Assembly (NCBI RefSeq): GCF_014695395.1
Contig: NZ_JACJOF010000030.1
Span: forward strand, 62,001-126,000
Source of the DNA: Nodosilinea sp. FACHB-131
GTDB taxonomy: Bacteria; Cyanobacteriota; Cyanobacteriia; Phormidesmidales; Phormidesmidaceae
Reading direction: 5' to 3'
Length of the DNA stretch: 64,000 bases
In this document: one piece after another, positions 23,222-32,515 of the stretch
Layout of the letters: each line of letters opens with the position of its first letter
How positions within the stretch are numbered: the first letter of the stretch is position 1
Made by a program: the position numbers and the translations under genes
The notes under the pieces: model-generated
Seen by the model: the letters and a program-made list of their open reading frames with translations, nothing else
Told to the model about the DNA's origin: nothing
Database searches by the model: none

Positions 23222-24604
23222 TTACCAAAGCCGCTGCGTGCGCGTGTACCACCGCAGCAGCACCCGCGCTAGCCGTTCGCTGTGGTGGCGCACTGTCAGA
23301 TCTGCGCTCTCTTCCATCACGTTGGCGGCGATAATGCGGCGACCCGAGTCGAGAATGGCAGCGCGATCGAGCAGTACTGGCCCTACCCCCGCCCTGGCGT
23401 AGTGGCTGATCACCGGATCGGAGGGCATCACTTTTTGTACCAGCACCGCATCAAATAGGTAGCAGCCGCAGGCCGAGTCGATCGCCCGAATGTGGTCAGA
23501 CACCGAAAACCCATCGGTTTCGCCCGGCTCGGTCATAATATTGCAGATGTAGATGCGAGGTACCTGCCGAGCCGCGATCGCCTTCACCAGATCGGGCACC
23601 AGCAGGTTAGGAATAATGCTGGTGTAGAGACTACCAGGGCCGATCACAATGTAGTCGGCCTCTTCAATCGCCTTGACAGCCTTGGCCAGGGCCGGTGGGT
23701 TGGGGGGCAGGCAGCCAATGTGCACAATCCGGCCCCGCGCCTCGGTAATTTTCGACTCACCGACAATCCGGCGACCGTCCTCTAGCTCGGCCCACAGCTG
23801 CACATCTACTGAAGTCGAGGGCAGCACCTGACCCCGCACCGCTAGCACCTTAGAACTGGCGGCGATCGCCTGCTCCAAATCCCCTGTGATCTCGTTCATA
23901 GCGGTCAAAAACAGGTTGCCAAAGCTGTGGCCCACCAGACCACTACCCGACTCAAACCGATACTGAAACAGCTCCGTCAGCAGCTTTTCTTCGTCCGCTA
24001 GGGCCGCCAGGCAGTTGCGAATATCCCCCGGCGGCAGCACCCCCATCTCTCGCCGCAGCCGCCCCGACGAGCCGCCGTCGTCTGCCACCGTCACAATGGC
24101 CGTAATGTTCGAGCTGTAGCGCTTCATGCCCCGCAGCAGGTTAGACAGCCCAGTGCCGCCGCCTACCACCACAATCTTTGGTCCCCGCGACAACCGCCGC
24201 TGGGTGAGCAGAGCGTCAAGTAGATCCTCCTCATTGCCTGGAATTAAGACGTCGGTGATCGCGCCCACGGTGCGGCTCTGACCCCAAAAAATCAGCCCCA
24301 GACCCAGCAAGATACCCACGGGGCCGCTGACGTAGTTGGGTACGTGGGTCGTAAAGGCCCGCAGCGCCGCCCCCAGGAGTCGCCCCGTATAAAATACCGG
24401 CGTCAGCTTGAGCCAGATCATGCCGCCGATTCCAACCAGCAGCACCCCAGCCATGCTGAGAAACAGCCAACGCTTGACCAGCAGCCCTGGTGCCAGCCAC
24501 CACATCAGCCGATTGATCCGCCGCGGCGGGGCCAGGGTTAGCGTCTCCCGACCGACCTTACGAAACAGTCTGGTCAAGGCCGTATAAAAAGGTTTTAAGA
24601 ACAT
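23222..24604 (-). CDS. yvcK: YvcK/CofD-like protein with N-terminal membrane helices
   Basis: 460 residues. Two membrane segments at about 38-60 and 90-115 precede a cytosolic Rossmann-like domain beginning [15 protein letters not shown], then [13 protein letters not shown] and [12 protein letters not shown], the hallmarks of the YvcK (gluconeogenesis factor) branch of the CofD superfamily. YvcK binds UDP-sugars and affects cell-wall precursor allocation in Bacillus and mycobacteria; its role in cyanobacteria is less clear. The mRNA has CCTCCTTT rather than a Shine-Dalgarno just before the ATG. Divergent from the MlaF gene. Confidence 0.9.
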   Translation of the reverse strand: MFLKPFYTALTRLFRKVGRETLTLAPPRRINRLMWWLAPGLLVKRWLFLSMAGVLLVGIGGMIWLKLTPVFYTGRLLGAALRAFTTHVPNYVSGPVGILLGLGLIFWGQSRTVGAITDVLIPGNEEDLLDALLTQRRLSRGPKIVVVGGGTGLSNLLRGMKRYSSNITAIVTVADDGGSSGRLRREMGVLPPGDIRNCLAALADEEKLLTELFQYRFESGSGLVGHSFGNLFLTAMNEITGDLEQAIAASSKVLAVRGQVLPSTSVDVQLWAELEDGRRIVGESKITEARGRIVHIGCLPPNPPALAKAVKAIEEADYIVIGPGSLYTSIIPNLLVPDLVKAIAARQVPRIYICNIMTEPGETDGFSVSDHIRAIDSACGCYLFDAVLVQKVMPSDPVISHYARAGVGPVLLDRAAILDSGRRIIAANVMEESADLTVRHHSERLARVLLRWYTRTQRLW

Positions 24605-24925
24605 GAAAGGAGGTCGATAGCGATCTGACCAACCTGAGCGGCGGTTTGCAACGGACAGTAGGGCTGTGGGCGATCGGGCTGTCGTACCTAGCTCGAATAA
24701 CCTATCCCAGGCAACTTCCCAGTAGGTGGATGAAATTGCCCAGGTGTTTCAAACAGCCTTTGATAGGATGAGCACCAGCGCCTTCGATTTTAGCGGCTAT
24801 TTGATAGAGTCAAGGCATGGATATGCCCAGTGGCTGTTAATGGTTGGTAAACCCAACTGCTTGGTCCGACAACCCTAGGCAACCAGACCGCTGAGCAGAC
24901 ACGGGTACTCCCATCGGTAAGGTCT
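24605..24925. other. Divergent promoter region yvcK / mlaF-like
   Basis: 321 bp, no gene or RNA seen. It has AT-rich patches at about 24755-24765 and 24795-24810 that could hold the rightward promoter. Nothing more specific can be supported. Confidence 0.4.
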
Positions 24926-25795
24926 ATGGCCGATCTCCACGATTCCAGCACTATCCCAGGGCAGTCTAGCGTCCCTTTGGTCCCCCCCGCAGCCCAGCCC
25001 GAAGTGGGCTGCAGCGGCGAGGAGGTTTTGCTAGAGCTCAAGGGCATCTCGAAGCGGTTTGACGACAATCAGGTGCTCGACAACGTCGATCTCACGCTAA
25101 ATCGAGGTGAGGCGGTGGCGATCATTGGCCCCTCGGGCACCGGGAAATCTACTATCTTAAGAATCATTGCTGGGTTGCTTTCCCCGGATGAGGGCGAGAT
25201 CTATGTGCAGGGGAACCGGCGAGAGGGGCTGATTGAAGATTCGCCCGATCCGGTGGGCATTGGCATGGTGTTTCAGCAAGCGGCGCTGTTTGACTCCCTC
25301 TCGGTGGAAGAGAATGTAGGGTTTTTGCTCTATCAGCACTCTCGGCTGCCCGCCCGTCAGATTCGCCAGATCGTCGATGATGTGCTTGACATGGTGGGGC
25401 TACCGGGTACGGGCAGCCGTTACCCGGCAGAGCTGTCGGGGGGGATGCGCAAGCGGGTGAGCTTTGCCCGGGCAATTGTTTCAAACCCTGAAAACCCTCA
25501 GGATCGACCGGCACTGCTGCTCTACGATGAACCTACGGCCGGCCTCGACCCGATCGCCTCCACGGTGATCGAAGATTTGATTCGCGCCATTCAGCGCAAC
25601 AACGGGTGCAGCTCATACCTGATTGTCACCCACCAGGACAGCACCATTCGTCGCACTGCCGATCGGGTGATTTTTTTGCACCGGGGCCAGATTCAGTGGC
25701 AGGGGCCGGTCACTGCCGTAGATGAAACCGATAACCCCTTTGTGCGACAGTTCTTTAGTGGCCGGGTTGAGGGGCCAATTCAGATGGTGCAGTAG
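24926..25795 (+). CDS. MlaF-like ABC transporter ATPase
   Basis: 289 residues: a ~35-residue variable N-terminus, then an ABC domain with Walker A GPSGTGKST, signature LSGGMRKRV and Walker B LLLYDEPTAGLDP. The GMRKRV signature variant is typical of the MlaF/TGD3 group that powers phospholipid movement between membranes. The next gene is the MCE-domain partner, 103 bp away, so the two work together. No MlaE-like permease is in the window. By homology to chloroplast TGD, it probably serves inner/outer envelope lipid transfer. Confidence 0.9.
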   Translation: MADLHDSSTIPGQSSVPLVPPAAQPEVGCSGEEVLLELKGISKRFDDNQVLDNVDLTLNRGEAVAIIGPSGTGKSTILRIIAGLLSPDEGEIYVQGNRREGLIEDSPDPVGIGMVFQQAALFDSLSVEENVGFLLYQHSRLPARQIRQIVDDVLDMVGLPGTGSRYPAELSGGMRKRVSFARAIVSNPENPQDRPALLLYDEPTAGLDPIASTVIEDLIRAIQRNNGCSSYLIVTHQDSTIRRTADRVIFLHRGQIQWQGPVTAVDETDNPFVRQFFSGRVEGPIQMVQ

Positions 25796-25898
25796 GACTA
25801 GATGGGCCAGCGCCATGGTTAACCTGGCTCAGGTAGAGTTGATTCGGTAGAGAATGGAATTGTGAGTAAGCCGTTGAGCGGTTGAGTTAAGAGGCACC

Positions 25899-27158
25899 AT
25901 GCGGGCAAGGGCAATTCGAGAAGGATCGGTGGGGCTGTTAATTCTCATAGCGGTGGGGTTGTTTGGCGGGTTGGTGCTGTGGTTGCGGGGGCTAAACCCC
26001 GGCAGGCAGACCTACCGAGCCACCATTGTGTTTGACAACACCCTGGGTATGCAGGAGGGCACCAGTGTGCGCTACCGGGGAGTGCCCGTAGGGCAGGTGT
26101 TGAGCATTATGCCTACCGCCAATGCTGTCGATGTGGCGGTGGAAATTGGCAGCGACGATCTGCGTATTCCCCGCGATGCCGTGATTGCGGTTAACCAATC
26201 GGGGCTGATTGGCGACACCACCATCGACATTACCCCCACGCGACTGCTGAGCGATCAAGAGTTAGCTGTCGACCCGACGGGGGAGAGCTGCCTCGGACAG
26301 ACGGTGATTTGCGATGGCGATCGCCTCAACGGTGAGGTGGGAGCCAGCTACGAGTCACTGCTGCGCTCGGCCGAAGGGCTCGCCAATGCCTTTTCTGACC
26401 CAGAGCTGATTGCCGACCTCAAAGTTACCCTTGACAACGCCACCACCCTGACCGAGAGCGCCAGCCTGCTGTCGGCGGAGCTGATTGTGCTGTCGCGGCA
26501 GTTGCAGACCGAGTTGGGGCCGCTGGCCGCCTCGGCCAACCGGGCCACCAACAATATCGGCAACGCCGCCGCCCAGTTTGAAATTACCGGCGCTGAGGTC
26601 AACCGTCTGGTGGTCACTAACCGGGGCACCTTGGTGAATACTCTCACCAACCTCGATCGCAGCGCCACCGAGATCCAAGCTATTACCACCACCCTCAGTC
26701 CGGCCCTACGGCAGGGCGAATTTGTTGCCAACCTCGAGCGTCTCTCCGCCGATGCCGCCGTGGCTGCCGCCGATATTCGCTCGATCACGGGCACCTTCAA
26801 CAGCGCCGAAAATCTGGTGATGCTTCAGCAAACCTTGGATTCGGCCCGCAGCGTCTTTCAAAGCGCCCACAAGGTGATGGCCGATGTGGATGAACTGACT
26901 GGCGACCCGGTTCTGCGCCGCAACCTGCGCGATTTGATCAACGGGCTTAACGGTCTGGTGTCGCTAACCAACCAGCTAGAGCAGGCCAGTCAGGTGGCCG
27001 AGTCGCTCACCCCGGCCGCTGGCACCCAGGTTGAGCGGGTCACGTTTACCCCCATCCCTGCTCCGCCACCGCCGACTGGAGCTGGCCCTACCCCGGTAAC
27101 GATTACCCACCAGGGGCAGACCTACCGACTCGATGTGCATTCACTTCAGCCCCGCTAG
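25899..27158 (+). CDS. MlaD-like MCE-domain lipid-transport protein
   Basis: 419 residues. One N-terminal membrane helix (about 10-30, VGLLILIAVGLFGGLVLWL), then the MCE domain (about 38-115) with YRATIVFDNTLGMQEGTSVR and the GVPVGQV turn, and a long helical tail (about 150-380) that in MCE proteins builds a tunnel or needle across the periplasm. The C-terminus is Pro-rich, followed by TYRLDVHSLQPR. It pairs with the ATPase just upstream, as in chloroplast TGD2/TGD3. Confidence 0.92.
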   Translation: MRARAIREGSVGLLILIAVGLFGGLVLWLRGLNPGRQTYRATIVFDNTLGMQEGTSVRYRGVPVGQVLSIMPTANAVDVAVEIGSDDLRIPRDAVIAVNQSGLIGDTTIDITPTRLLSDQELAVDPTGESCLGQTVICDGDRLNGEVGASYESLLRSAEGLANAFSDPELIADLKVTLDNATTLTESASLLSAELIVLSRQLQTELGPLAASANRATNNIGNAAAQFEITGAEVNRLVVTNRGTLVNTLTNLDRSATEIQAITTTLSPALRQGEFVANLERLSADAAVAAADIRSITGTFNSAENLVMLQQTLDSARSVFQSAHKVMADVDELTGDPVLRRNLRDLINGLNGLVSLTNQLEQASQVAESLTPAAGTQVERVTFTPIPAPPPPTGAGPTPVTITHQGQTYRLDVHSLQPR

Positions 27159-27179
27159 GACCGTTGCCCCCAACCCGCT

Positions 27180-27665
27180 ATGACCCAGGCCAATACATCT
27201 CTAGAAACCAACGATTTCTTTCAGTTTGAGGCCGACTTTGTTGAGTCACTGCGCTGCATTCCCATGCAGGTGCGCCTCAAGCTCGACACCTGTGGCGTCA
27301 AGCTCAAGCTAGAGCACTGGCATCGGTTTAGCGAGGCCGATCGCGAGCGGCTCACCCAGCTCCAGTGCAACGATCGCGACTCCACCGTGGCCTATACCGC
27401 CTACGTGCAGTCGCTGGTGCACCGCGTGCAGGGTGCTCCCGCCTCTACCCTCGCCATTGACCCCCAACCTCCTTGGCACAACGGCAATGTCATCCCTGAA
27501 GATGTGCAGGCGCAGGCGCAGGCGGTGGGAGCTGAAATTGGGCTGGAGCAGTGGCGATCGCTGCGGCCCCTGCAACGCTTCGCTCTAATCAAGCTCAGCC
27601 GCCCCAGCCACGAAAACCGCAATTTTTATCCCGCCCTGGTGGAATTTGGGCTAGTGTCTCTGTAG
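27180..27665 (+). CDS. narM: Nitrate reductase associated protein NarM
   Basis: 161 residues, matching the cyanobacterial NarM family by length and by FFQFEADFVESLRCIPMQVR, LDTCGVKL and the C-terminal HENRNFYPALVEFGL. In Synechococcus elongatus NarM is needed for active nitrate reductase (NarB), probably in cofactor or assembly steps. It follows the MCE gene by 21 bp, but no nir/nrt/nar genes are nearby. I see no NtcA site directly upstream, so control may come with the Mla transcript. Confidence 0.85.
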   Translation: MTQANTSLETNDFFQFEADFVESLRCIPMQVRLKLDTCGVKLKLEHWHRFSEADRERLTQLQCNDRDSTVAYTAYVQSLVHRVQGAPASTLAIDPQPPWHNGNVIPEDVQAQAQAVGAEIGLEQWRSLRPLQRFALIKLSRPSHENRNFYPALVEFGLVSL

Positions 27666-27730
27666 CAACCAGGGGAGGCGACTTTAGTCTTCCGACGGTA
27701 GTTACGATGTAGTCCTCACCCCCTAGGCTC

Positions 27731-28924
27731 ATGGTCACCCTGCAAACCAGCCCCACGACCCCGACTCCCGATCAGCTCCAGACCACGCGACAGCGCATTG
27801 ACGCCTACGTACAAACGATTGCCGCCCGTCCCGACCGGCGAGATGGCGCTTTTCCCTACTACCTGTTTCATGAGGCAAACACCCCAGTCAGGGGCACTGT
27901 CTTGATGTTCCACGGGTTTAGTGCCAAACCCCACCAGATGTCGCGTCTGGCCAACTATCTGTTTCGCAACGGCTTCAATGTGTATCAAGCCACGCTGGCG
28001 GGCCATGCCTATATCAATCCCGACCAAAACTGGCCCCAGGTTGACCTCAAACCCGAAATTTTGATTCCCCTGCGGGAAAAAGTTAGTGCCGACCCGGTGC
28101 TGCAACACTTTCTCGCCAACCTGGCGGCCTCTGGTGAGGGTGCCACCACCCCGACCCCCGTACAGATGGTGGGGCTGATGGCCCGCCTGAGCAAGCTAGA
28201 ACCCCGCCTGCTGGATATTATTGCCGCGATCGAGCGCGAAAACGACCCCGACTTTGACCGCTATTTTGTGTCGTCTCACCTGGCCTACCTAAGCGATGCC
28301 CAGGCTCGCTTGGCCGAGCTAGAGGCGCTACCTGGCCCCATCTACACAGTGGGCCTATCGGTTGGTGGGGCCGTGGCCCTGGCGTTGGGGGCCAAAAACC
28401 CTCAGCGAGTTGACAAAGTGGTGGCCTTTGCGCCGCTGCTAGAGGTCTATGGCGGAGAAACCCGCGAGCGCTACATCAACCTAGCTGGCCCATTGGATGT
28501 CAAAGAATTTGGCTGGGATGAACTACGGTTTCCGTTGGGCTGTTTTACTGCCGCCAATCGATTTGGCGCGTTTGTGCAAAATAAAGATAACATCGCGGCT
28601 CTGCGGCCTCAGTCAACGCTGATGATTTTGACTGAAAACGAAGATGCTGCTGACCTACAAACCAATCAAAAATTCGCGCAGTCTCTCAGTCAGGCCTCAA
28701 TACTCAAGCGCTACGATAACCACTACCTATACACTTTTCCTAGCGAGGCCTTGGTGCCCCATCCGATGGTTGACCCGCTAGAGGTGAGCCAGAATATGAG
28801 CAACGAATACTGGAAGCCCATGTATCAGGAGACGTTTCGCTTTTTGACCCAAACCGAGTTTAAAAGCCGCAGCTTGGAGCAAATTAACGAAGTGTCGGAC
28901 CTACCGGTTGTACCGCCAATTTGA
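27731..28924 (+). CDS. Alpha/beta hydrolase, lipase-like
   Basis: 397 residues, cytosolic by lack of a signal. The fold starts at VLMFHGFSAKPHQM (oxyanion HG motif), and the nucleophile elbow is VGLSVGGAVAL with the catalytic Ser. The acid lies in the LTENEDAAD region and the His in RYDNHYLYTFP or LVPHPMVD. An extra helical insert of about 80 residues sits between the HG motif and the elbow. Substrate unknown; carboxylesterase or acyl-glycerol lipase are possible. Convergent with dut. Confidence 0.85.
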   Translation: MVTLQTSPTTPTPDQLQTTRQRIDAYVQTIAARPDRRDGAFPYYLFHEANTPVRGTVLMFHGFSAKPHQMSRLANYLFRNGFNVYQATLAGHAYINPDQNWPQVDLKPEILIPLREKVSADPVLQHFLANLAASGEGATTPTPVQMVGLMARLSKLEPRLLDIIAAIERENDPDFDRYFVSSHLAYLSDAQARLAELEALPGPIYTVGLSVGGAVALALGAKNPQRVDKVVAFAPLLEVYGGETRERYINLAGPLDVKEFGWDELRFPLGCFTAANRFGAFVQNKDNIAALRPQSTLMILTENEDAADLQTNQKFAQSLSQASILKRYDNHYLYTFPSEALVPHPMVDPLEVSQNMSNEYWKPMYQETFRFLTQTEFKSRSLEQINEVSDLPVVPPI

Positions 28925-28974
28925 TCCTGTTGGTCGGTTTGGCGATGGGCCGTTGCTTTCTTAAAACAATCGGG

Positions 28975-29406
28975 TCATGACATTCCTGTGGAGCCGAATC
29001 CTTGCGGACCTCTCTGGGTTTGGGTTAACTCGTCGATTTCTTCAATTTCGACTTGAAGTACTGGCTTAATCACCATTTGAGCGATTTTCATGTCCTTGAC
29101 GACCTGAAAAGAATGCTTGCCGTGATTGATCAAAATCACACCAACTTCGCCTCGATACCCCTCGTCAATAGTTCCTGGGGTATTGAGCACTGTCACCGAG
29201 TGCTTCAGCGCTAGCCCACTTCGAGGTCGGATTTGAGCTTCAGTTCCTGGAGGTAGCTCGATCGCAATTCCAGTATGAATGAGAGTGGCATCACCCGCAG
29301 CGATGTCTACATCGTCAATGGAGCAAAGATCCAGCCCGGCATCTCCTAAGTGGGCATAGGACGGAAGAATGGCCAAATCATGGATCTTTTTGATTTTGAG
29401 CTTCAT
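28975..29406 (-). CDS. dut: dUTP diphosphatase
   Basis: Hydrolyses dUTP to dUMP and pyrophosphate, keeping uracil out of DNA and feeding dTMP synthesis; homotrimer. The 143 residues show motif I DAGLDL, motif [17 protein letters not shown], motif [16 protein letters not shown] and the C-terminal motif [12 protein letters not shown], all complete. AT-richer 5' region than its neighbours. Single gene, convergent with the hydrolase gene. Confidence 0.96.
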   Translation of the reverse strand: MKLKIKKIHDLAILPSYAHLGDAGLDLCSIDDVDIAAGDATLIHTGIAIELPPGTEAQIRPRSGLALKHSVTVLNTPGTIDEGYRGEVGVILINHGKHSFQVVKDMKIAQMVIKPVLQVEIEEIDELTQTQRGPQGFGSTGMS

Positions 29407-29488
29407 TTTTAGACTAAGCCACTCTGCCTGAAGTTCTCAGCAATGGTTATAGAAAAAACTTTTGTAGAAATACAGTTTTAAAGAGAAA

Positions 29489-30325
29489 TTATCGGGAACC
29501 GTCGGTTAATTTTGCCCTGGGCGGCTCAGGCAAGGGTGCTTCGACTCGGGCAACGGGAGATTCTAACCCCAAATAGTTTGACAGCCAAAATACGCCCAGG
29601 TAAAACGGCCCTGTGTCGAGCAGGGCGGCCACTAGCTTAAACAGGTAGCCGTAACCCATAAAGCGAATTAGCTGCGGCCATAGCTCTTGGCCGGCATCAA
29701 TGGGCAGCGCCCCAGCGAGAAAGTGGGTGATCAGCACGACGGCGATAGTGTCGACCAGCTGACTGATCAGAGTAGAGCCGTTGTTGCGCAGCCACAGGTG
29801 CTTGCCGTTGGTCAGTTCTTTCCAAAAGTGAAACAGATAGACATCGACAAACTGGGCCATTAGGTAGGCCAGCATAGAGGCCGTCACCGCCCCGAACGTG
29901 AGGTTGCGAATTTCAAAGAAGACGGGCAGTCGCCCGGCGGCATCGCGCAATAGCTCGCCGGTGGCTGGGTCAGTGGCCTCAAACCCCGGCAGCACGCCCC
30001 CTAGCCAAACAACAAACAGCACCCACAGATTGAGCAGCAGCCCCACCCAGACCACCTGATTGGCCCGCTCTTTGCCATAGAGTTCTGAAATCAGGTCGGT
30101 GCAAAGAAAGGTCAAGGGGTAGGGCAGCACCCCTACCGCTACGGTGACGACAAAATCGCCCCAGGTAAATATGTTGATAAACCGACTGATGCCCAGAATG
30201 TTGAGCATTCCTAGGGTGCCAAGGAACAGCCCGCCCAGCACCAAAAACACGATTTCTCGGCGGGCTTGCAGATATTCCGGTACGGGGCCATGGACCGCCG
30301 CCGATGCTGAAGGCTTTGTTTCCAT
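29489..30325 (-). CDS. Queuosine precursor transporter (YhhQ/VUT family)
   Basis: 278 residues with about six to seven membrane segments. Signature regions: FVVTVAVGVLPYPLTFLCTD, LISELYGKERANQVVW, SMLAYLMAQFVDVYLFHFWK and STLISQLVDTIAVVLITHF. In E. coli YhhQ imports the queuosine precursors preQ0/preQ1; the family was first named VUT. A cytoplasmic N-terminal stretch and a Pro-rich C-terminal tail frame the membrane core. No other queuosine gene is nearby. Substrate is by family. Confidence 0.9.
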   Translation of the reverse strand: METKPSASAAVHGPVPEYLQARREIVFLVLGGLFLGTLGMLNILGISRFINIFTWGDFVVTVAVGVLPYPLTFLCTDLISELYGKERANQVVWVGLLLNLWVLFVVWLGGVLPGFEATDPATGELLRDAAGRLPVFFEIRNLTFGAVTASMLAYLMAQFVDVYLFHFWKELTNGKHLWLRNNGSTLISQLVDTIAVVLITHFLAGALPIDAGQELWPQLIRFMGYGYLFKLVAALLDTGPFYLGVFWLSNYLGLESPVARVEAPLPEPPRAKLTDGSR

Positions 30326-30393
30326 CGGTCGTTATCTCTGCGGAAAGGATGGCCAAATAGATCTAGCTGACTATAGAGCATGAGGCAATTAGC

Positions 30394-31398
30394 CTAGCCG
30401 AGGGATTCGCCAATGTGTAGGCGGCTGCCATTGGCGAAATCGCTCCCCGCCTGAGTCTGTTTGCCGCTGGGTTTGACCTGGCGCAGCAGCAGCAGCCCGT
30501 CCCCGGTTTGAACGACAGGGCCCTGGCCCTTGAGCAATCCCACCAGGGTTCCAGGAGGAGTTGGGGGGACAGTTTCGGCCACAATGGCCGCCACCGCCTC
30601 CCGCATTGTCACCAGATCTGAGGGCAGTTCTGCCCAGTAGGGTTCTCCCAGGGGAACTGTGGACATGACCTTCAACGGCTGTCCGCGAAAGGTCGTGACG
30701 CAGTTGGGGTAGAAGCCGCGCACTTGGTTGTGGATTGCGATCGCCGCCTTGCCCCAGTCCAGCTCAAAATCGTCTTTCTGAATCAGGGGCGCGTAGGTGG
30801 CCAGCGCCTCATCCTGAGGTAGCGGGTTGAGAATGCCATCGGCCAGACCGTGCAGGGTTTCTACTAGCAGACCGGCGCACTGTTGAGCTAGGGCTGTTGC
30901 TACCTCTCCAGCCGTATCGAGCAGGCCAATGGACAGGGTTGACTTGAGCAACATGTCGCCAGTATCCATGCCCAGGTTCATCAGCATGGTGGTCATGCCG
31001 GTGACGGTGTCACCGTTGACAATGCACCACTGAATCGGGGCAGCTCCCCGGTAGGCGGGCAGTAGCGAGCCGTGGCCGTTGATGCAGCCCAAGCGAGGCA
31101 TATCCAGAATGCGCTGAGAGAGCAGCTGTCCGTAGGCCACCACGACAAAGGCATCGGCCTGGATGGCCTCTAGGGTGGTCAGGGTCGGCTGATCTTTTTT
31201 GATGCGGCTGGGTTGCAGGACTGGACAGTTGGCCTCCAGGGCAATCTGTTTGACGGGCGAAGCATCCACCTGGCTACCCCTGCCCCGGCGGCGATCGGGC
31301 TGGGTGACGACGGCGGCCACCTCAACCCCTGGCTCGGCCAGCAGCCGCTGGAGGCTGGGCACAGCAAAGTGAGGGGTGCCAAAAAATACAAGTCGCAT
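30394..31398 (-). CDS. fmt: Methionyl-tRNA formyltransferase
   Basis: Formylates initiator Met-tRNA with 10-formyl-THF. The 334 residues have the Rossmann N-terminus [16 protein letters not shown], catalytic [16 protein letters not shown] (Asn-His-Ser set) and [16 protein letters not shown], then the OB-like C-terminal domain for tRNA. Complete and of normal length. Its 3' end is 65 bp from the next minus-strand gene, and its start follows the OmpA-like gene by 3 bp, so the two are cotranscribed. Confidence 0.96.
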   Translation of the reverse strand: MRLVFFGTPHFAVPSLQRLLAEPGVEVAAVVTQPDRRRGRGSQVDASPVKQIALEANCPVLQPSRIKKDQPTLTTLEAIQADAFVVVAYGQLLSQRILDMPRLGCINGHGSLLPAYRGAAPIQWCIVNGDTVTGMTTMLMNLGMDTGDMLLKSTLSIGLLDTAGEVATALAQQCAGLLVETLHGLADGILNPLPQDEALATYAPLIQKDDFELDWGKAAIAIHNQVRGFYPNCVTTFRGQPLKVMSTVPLGEPYWAELPSDLVTMREAVAAIVAETVPPTPPGTLVGLLKGQGPVVQTGDGLLLLRQVKPSGKQTQAGSDFANGSRLHIGESLG

Positions 31399-31401
31399 AG
31401 G

Positions 31402-32451
31402 TTATCTACCTGGCACGATGCCGATTTCGACCCGCTGGTTGCGCTGCTGGTCAGCGGGGGTGGTGCCTACAGCGGTGGGCCGGGTTTGACCATAGCCCAC
31501 TGGCACCCAGCGAATGCCGCCGCCCTCTAGCTGAGGGCTCAGGTATTGCTGCACCGCCACGGCCTGCTGCAGGGTGAGCTGACTGGCTAAGTCAGGGGAT
31601 GACGCCCCGTCGATATGGCTGCCCACCAGCAGGGTCGCGGCACCATAGCGGCTGAGGTCGGCGGCAATGCTGTCGAGCAGTTGCTGGCCAGGGGGAGTGA
31701 GGATGCTGCTGCCCGGATCAAAGAGCAGGGCGCTGGGCAAAACGACGCGATCGCGCACCAGCGGAAAGTGCGGCTCCTGATAGGGCACCCGAGCCACTGT
31801 CGCGGCCTTATCTGTCCCAGCTTCAGGCGCTGGCTCAGCCGCTGGCGTCTCTGGCTCAGCCGCTTTAGGTACTTCACTAGGTACATTTTCGGCACCGAGC
31901 CGCTGATCAAGACGCTGTAGGCGATCTTCAATCGTGCCGGTGGGCGTGGCACCCAGGCTGCTTTCTAGCTCGCTTAGGCGAGTATTGATATCAGTTAGAT
32001 CTTGGCGTAGGGCGTTGAGGTCGGTTTGAAGGCGATCGCGCTCAGCCTCAGCTACAGGCGGTGCAGCCTCCGGTGCAGCCGCGACGCCAGAAGATTCTGA
32101 CGGCGAAGTTTCCGGTGCCAGAGCCACCTCGTCGACAACCCCGTCAACTGGGCCATCGCCCTGCCACCAGCTGGGTAGCTGCCGCAGCTTGCGCCCGGTC
32201 TGGCTGCCCTGGCGCAGGGCCACCTCTGTCAGCGGTGGGTCAGGATTGCGGGAGGGCAGCGCCTGGGCCACCAGCATGCCAACTAGCCAGCCTACGCTGA
32301 CCCCCGCACCCAGAATAATCAGGCGCACCACCAGGGTCCACAGCGCATGCAGCCCCGCCCAGGGTCGATGGGGGGCAGGCGATCGGGCCGAGCGGGAAGC
32401 CGCTGGAGCAGGGTCTGAGGGCAACGGTGGCAGATCGGGGGAATCAGCCAT
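31402..32451 (-). CDS. OmpA-family protein with N-terminal membrane anchor
   Basis: 349 residues. A Pro/Ser-rich cytoplasmic start, a membrane helix at about 40-65 (LVVRLIILGAGVSVGWLVGM), a coiled region near 135-170 (RDRLQTDLNALRQDLTDINT), an Ala/Glu/Pro linker, and a C-terminal OmpA-like domain (about 240-347) with FDPGSSILTP, LLVGSHIDGASS and the final RNQRVEIGIV. The domain usually holds peptidoglycan, so the protein probably ties the inner membrane to the wall. It overlaps nothing but is 3 bp upstream of fmt. Confidence 0.88.
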   Translation of the reverse strand: MADSPDLPPLPSDPAPAASRSARSPAPHRPWAGLHALWTLVVRLIILGAGVSVGWLVGMLVAQALPSRNPDPPLTEVALRQGSQTGRKLRQLPSWWQGDGPVDGVVDEVALAPETSPSESSGVAAAPEAAPPVAEAERDRLQTDLNALRQDLTDINTRLSELESSLGATPTGTIEDRLQRLDQRLGAENVPSEVPKAAEPETPAAEPAPEAGTDKAATVARVPYQEPHFPLVRDRVVLPSALLFDPGSSILTPPGQQLLDSIAADLSRYGAATLLVGSHIDGASSPDLASQLTLQQAVAVQQYLSPQLEGGGIRWVPVGYGQTRPTAVGTTPADQQRNQRVEIGIVPGR

Positions 32452-32515
32452 GACGCGATCGGGCTAGAAACATTGGGCCAATATCATAAGGGCATCGGCA
32501 GTGCTAGGAGAGGGG

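Noticed and set aside
24605-24616. Strong Shine-Dalgarno AAAGGAGGT on the plus strand
   Set aside because: No start codon follows in a useful frame; it is simply the complement of the CCTCCTTT before yvcK.
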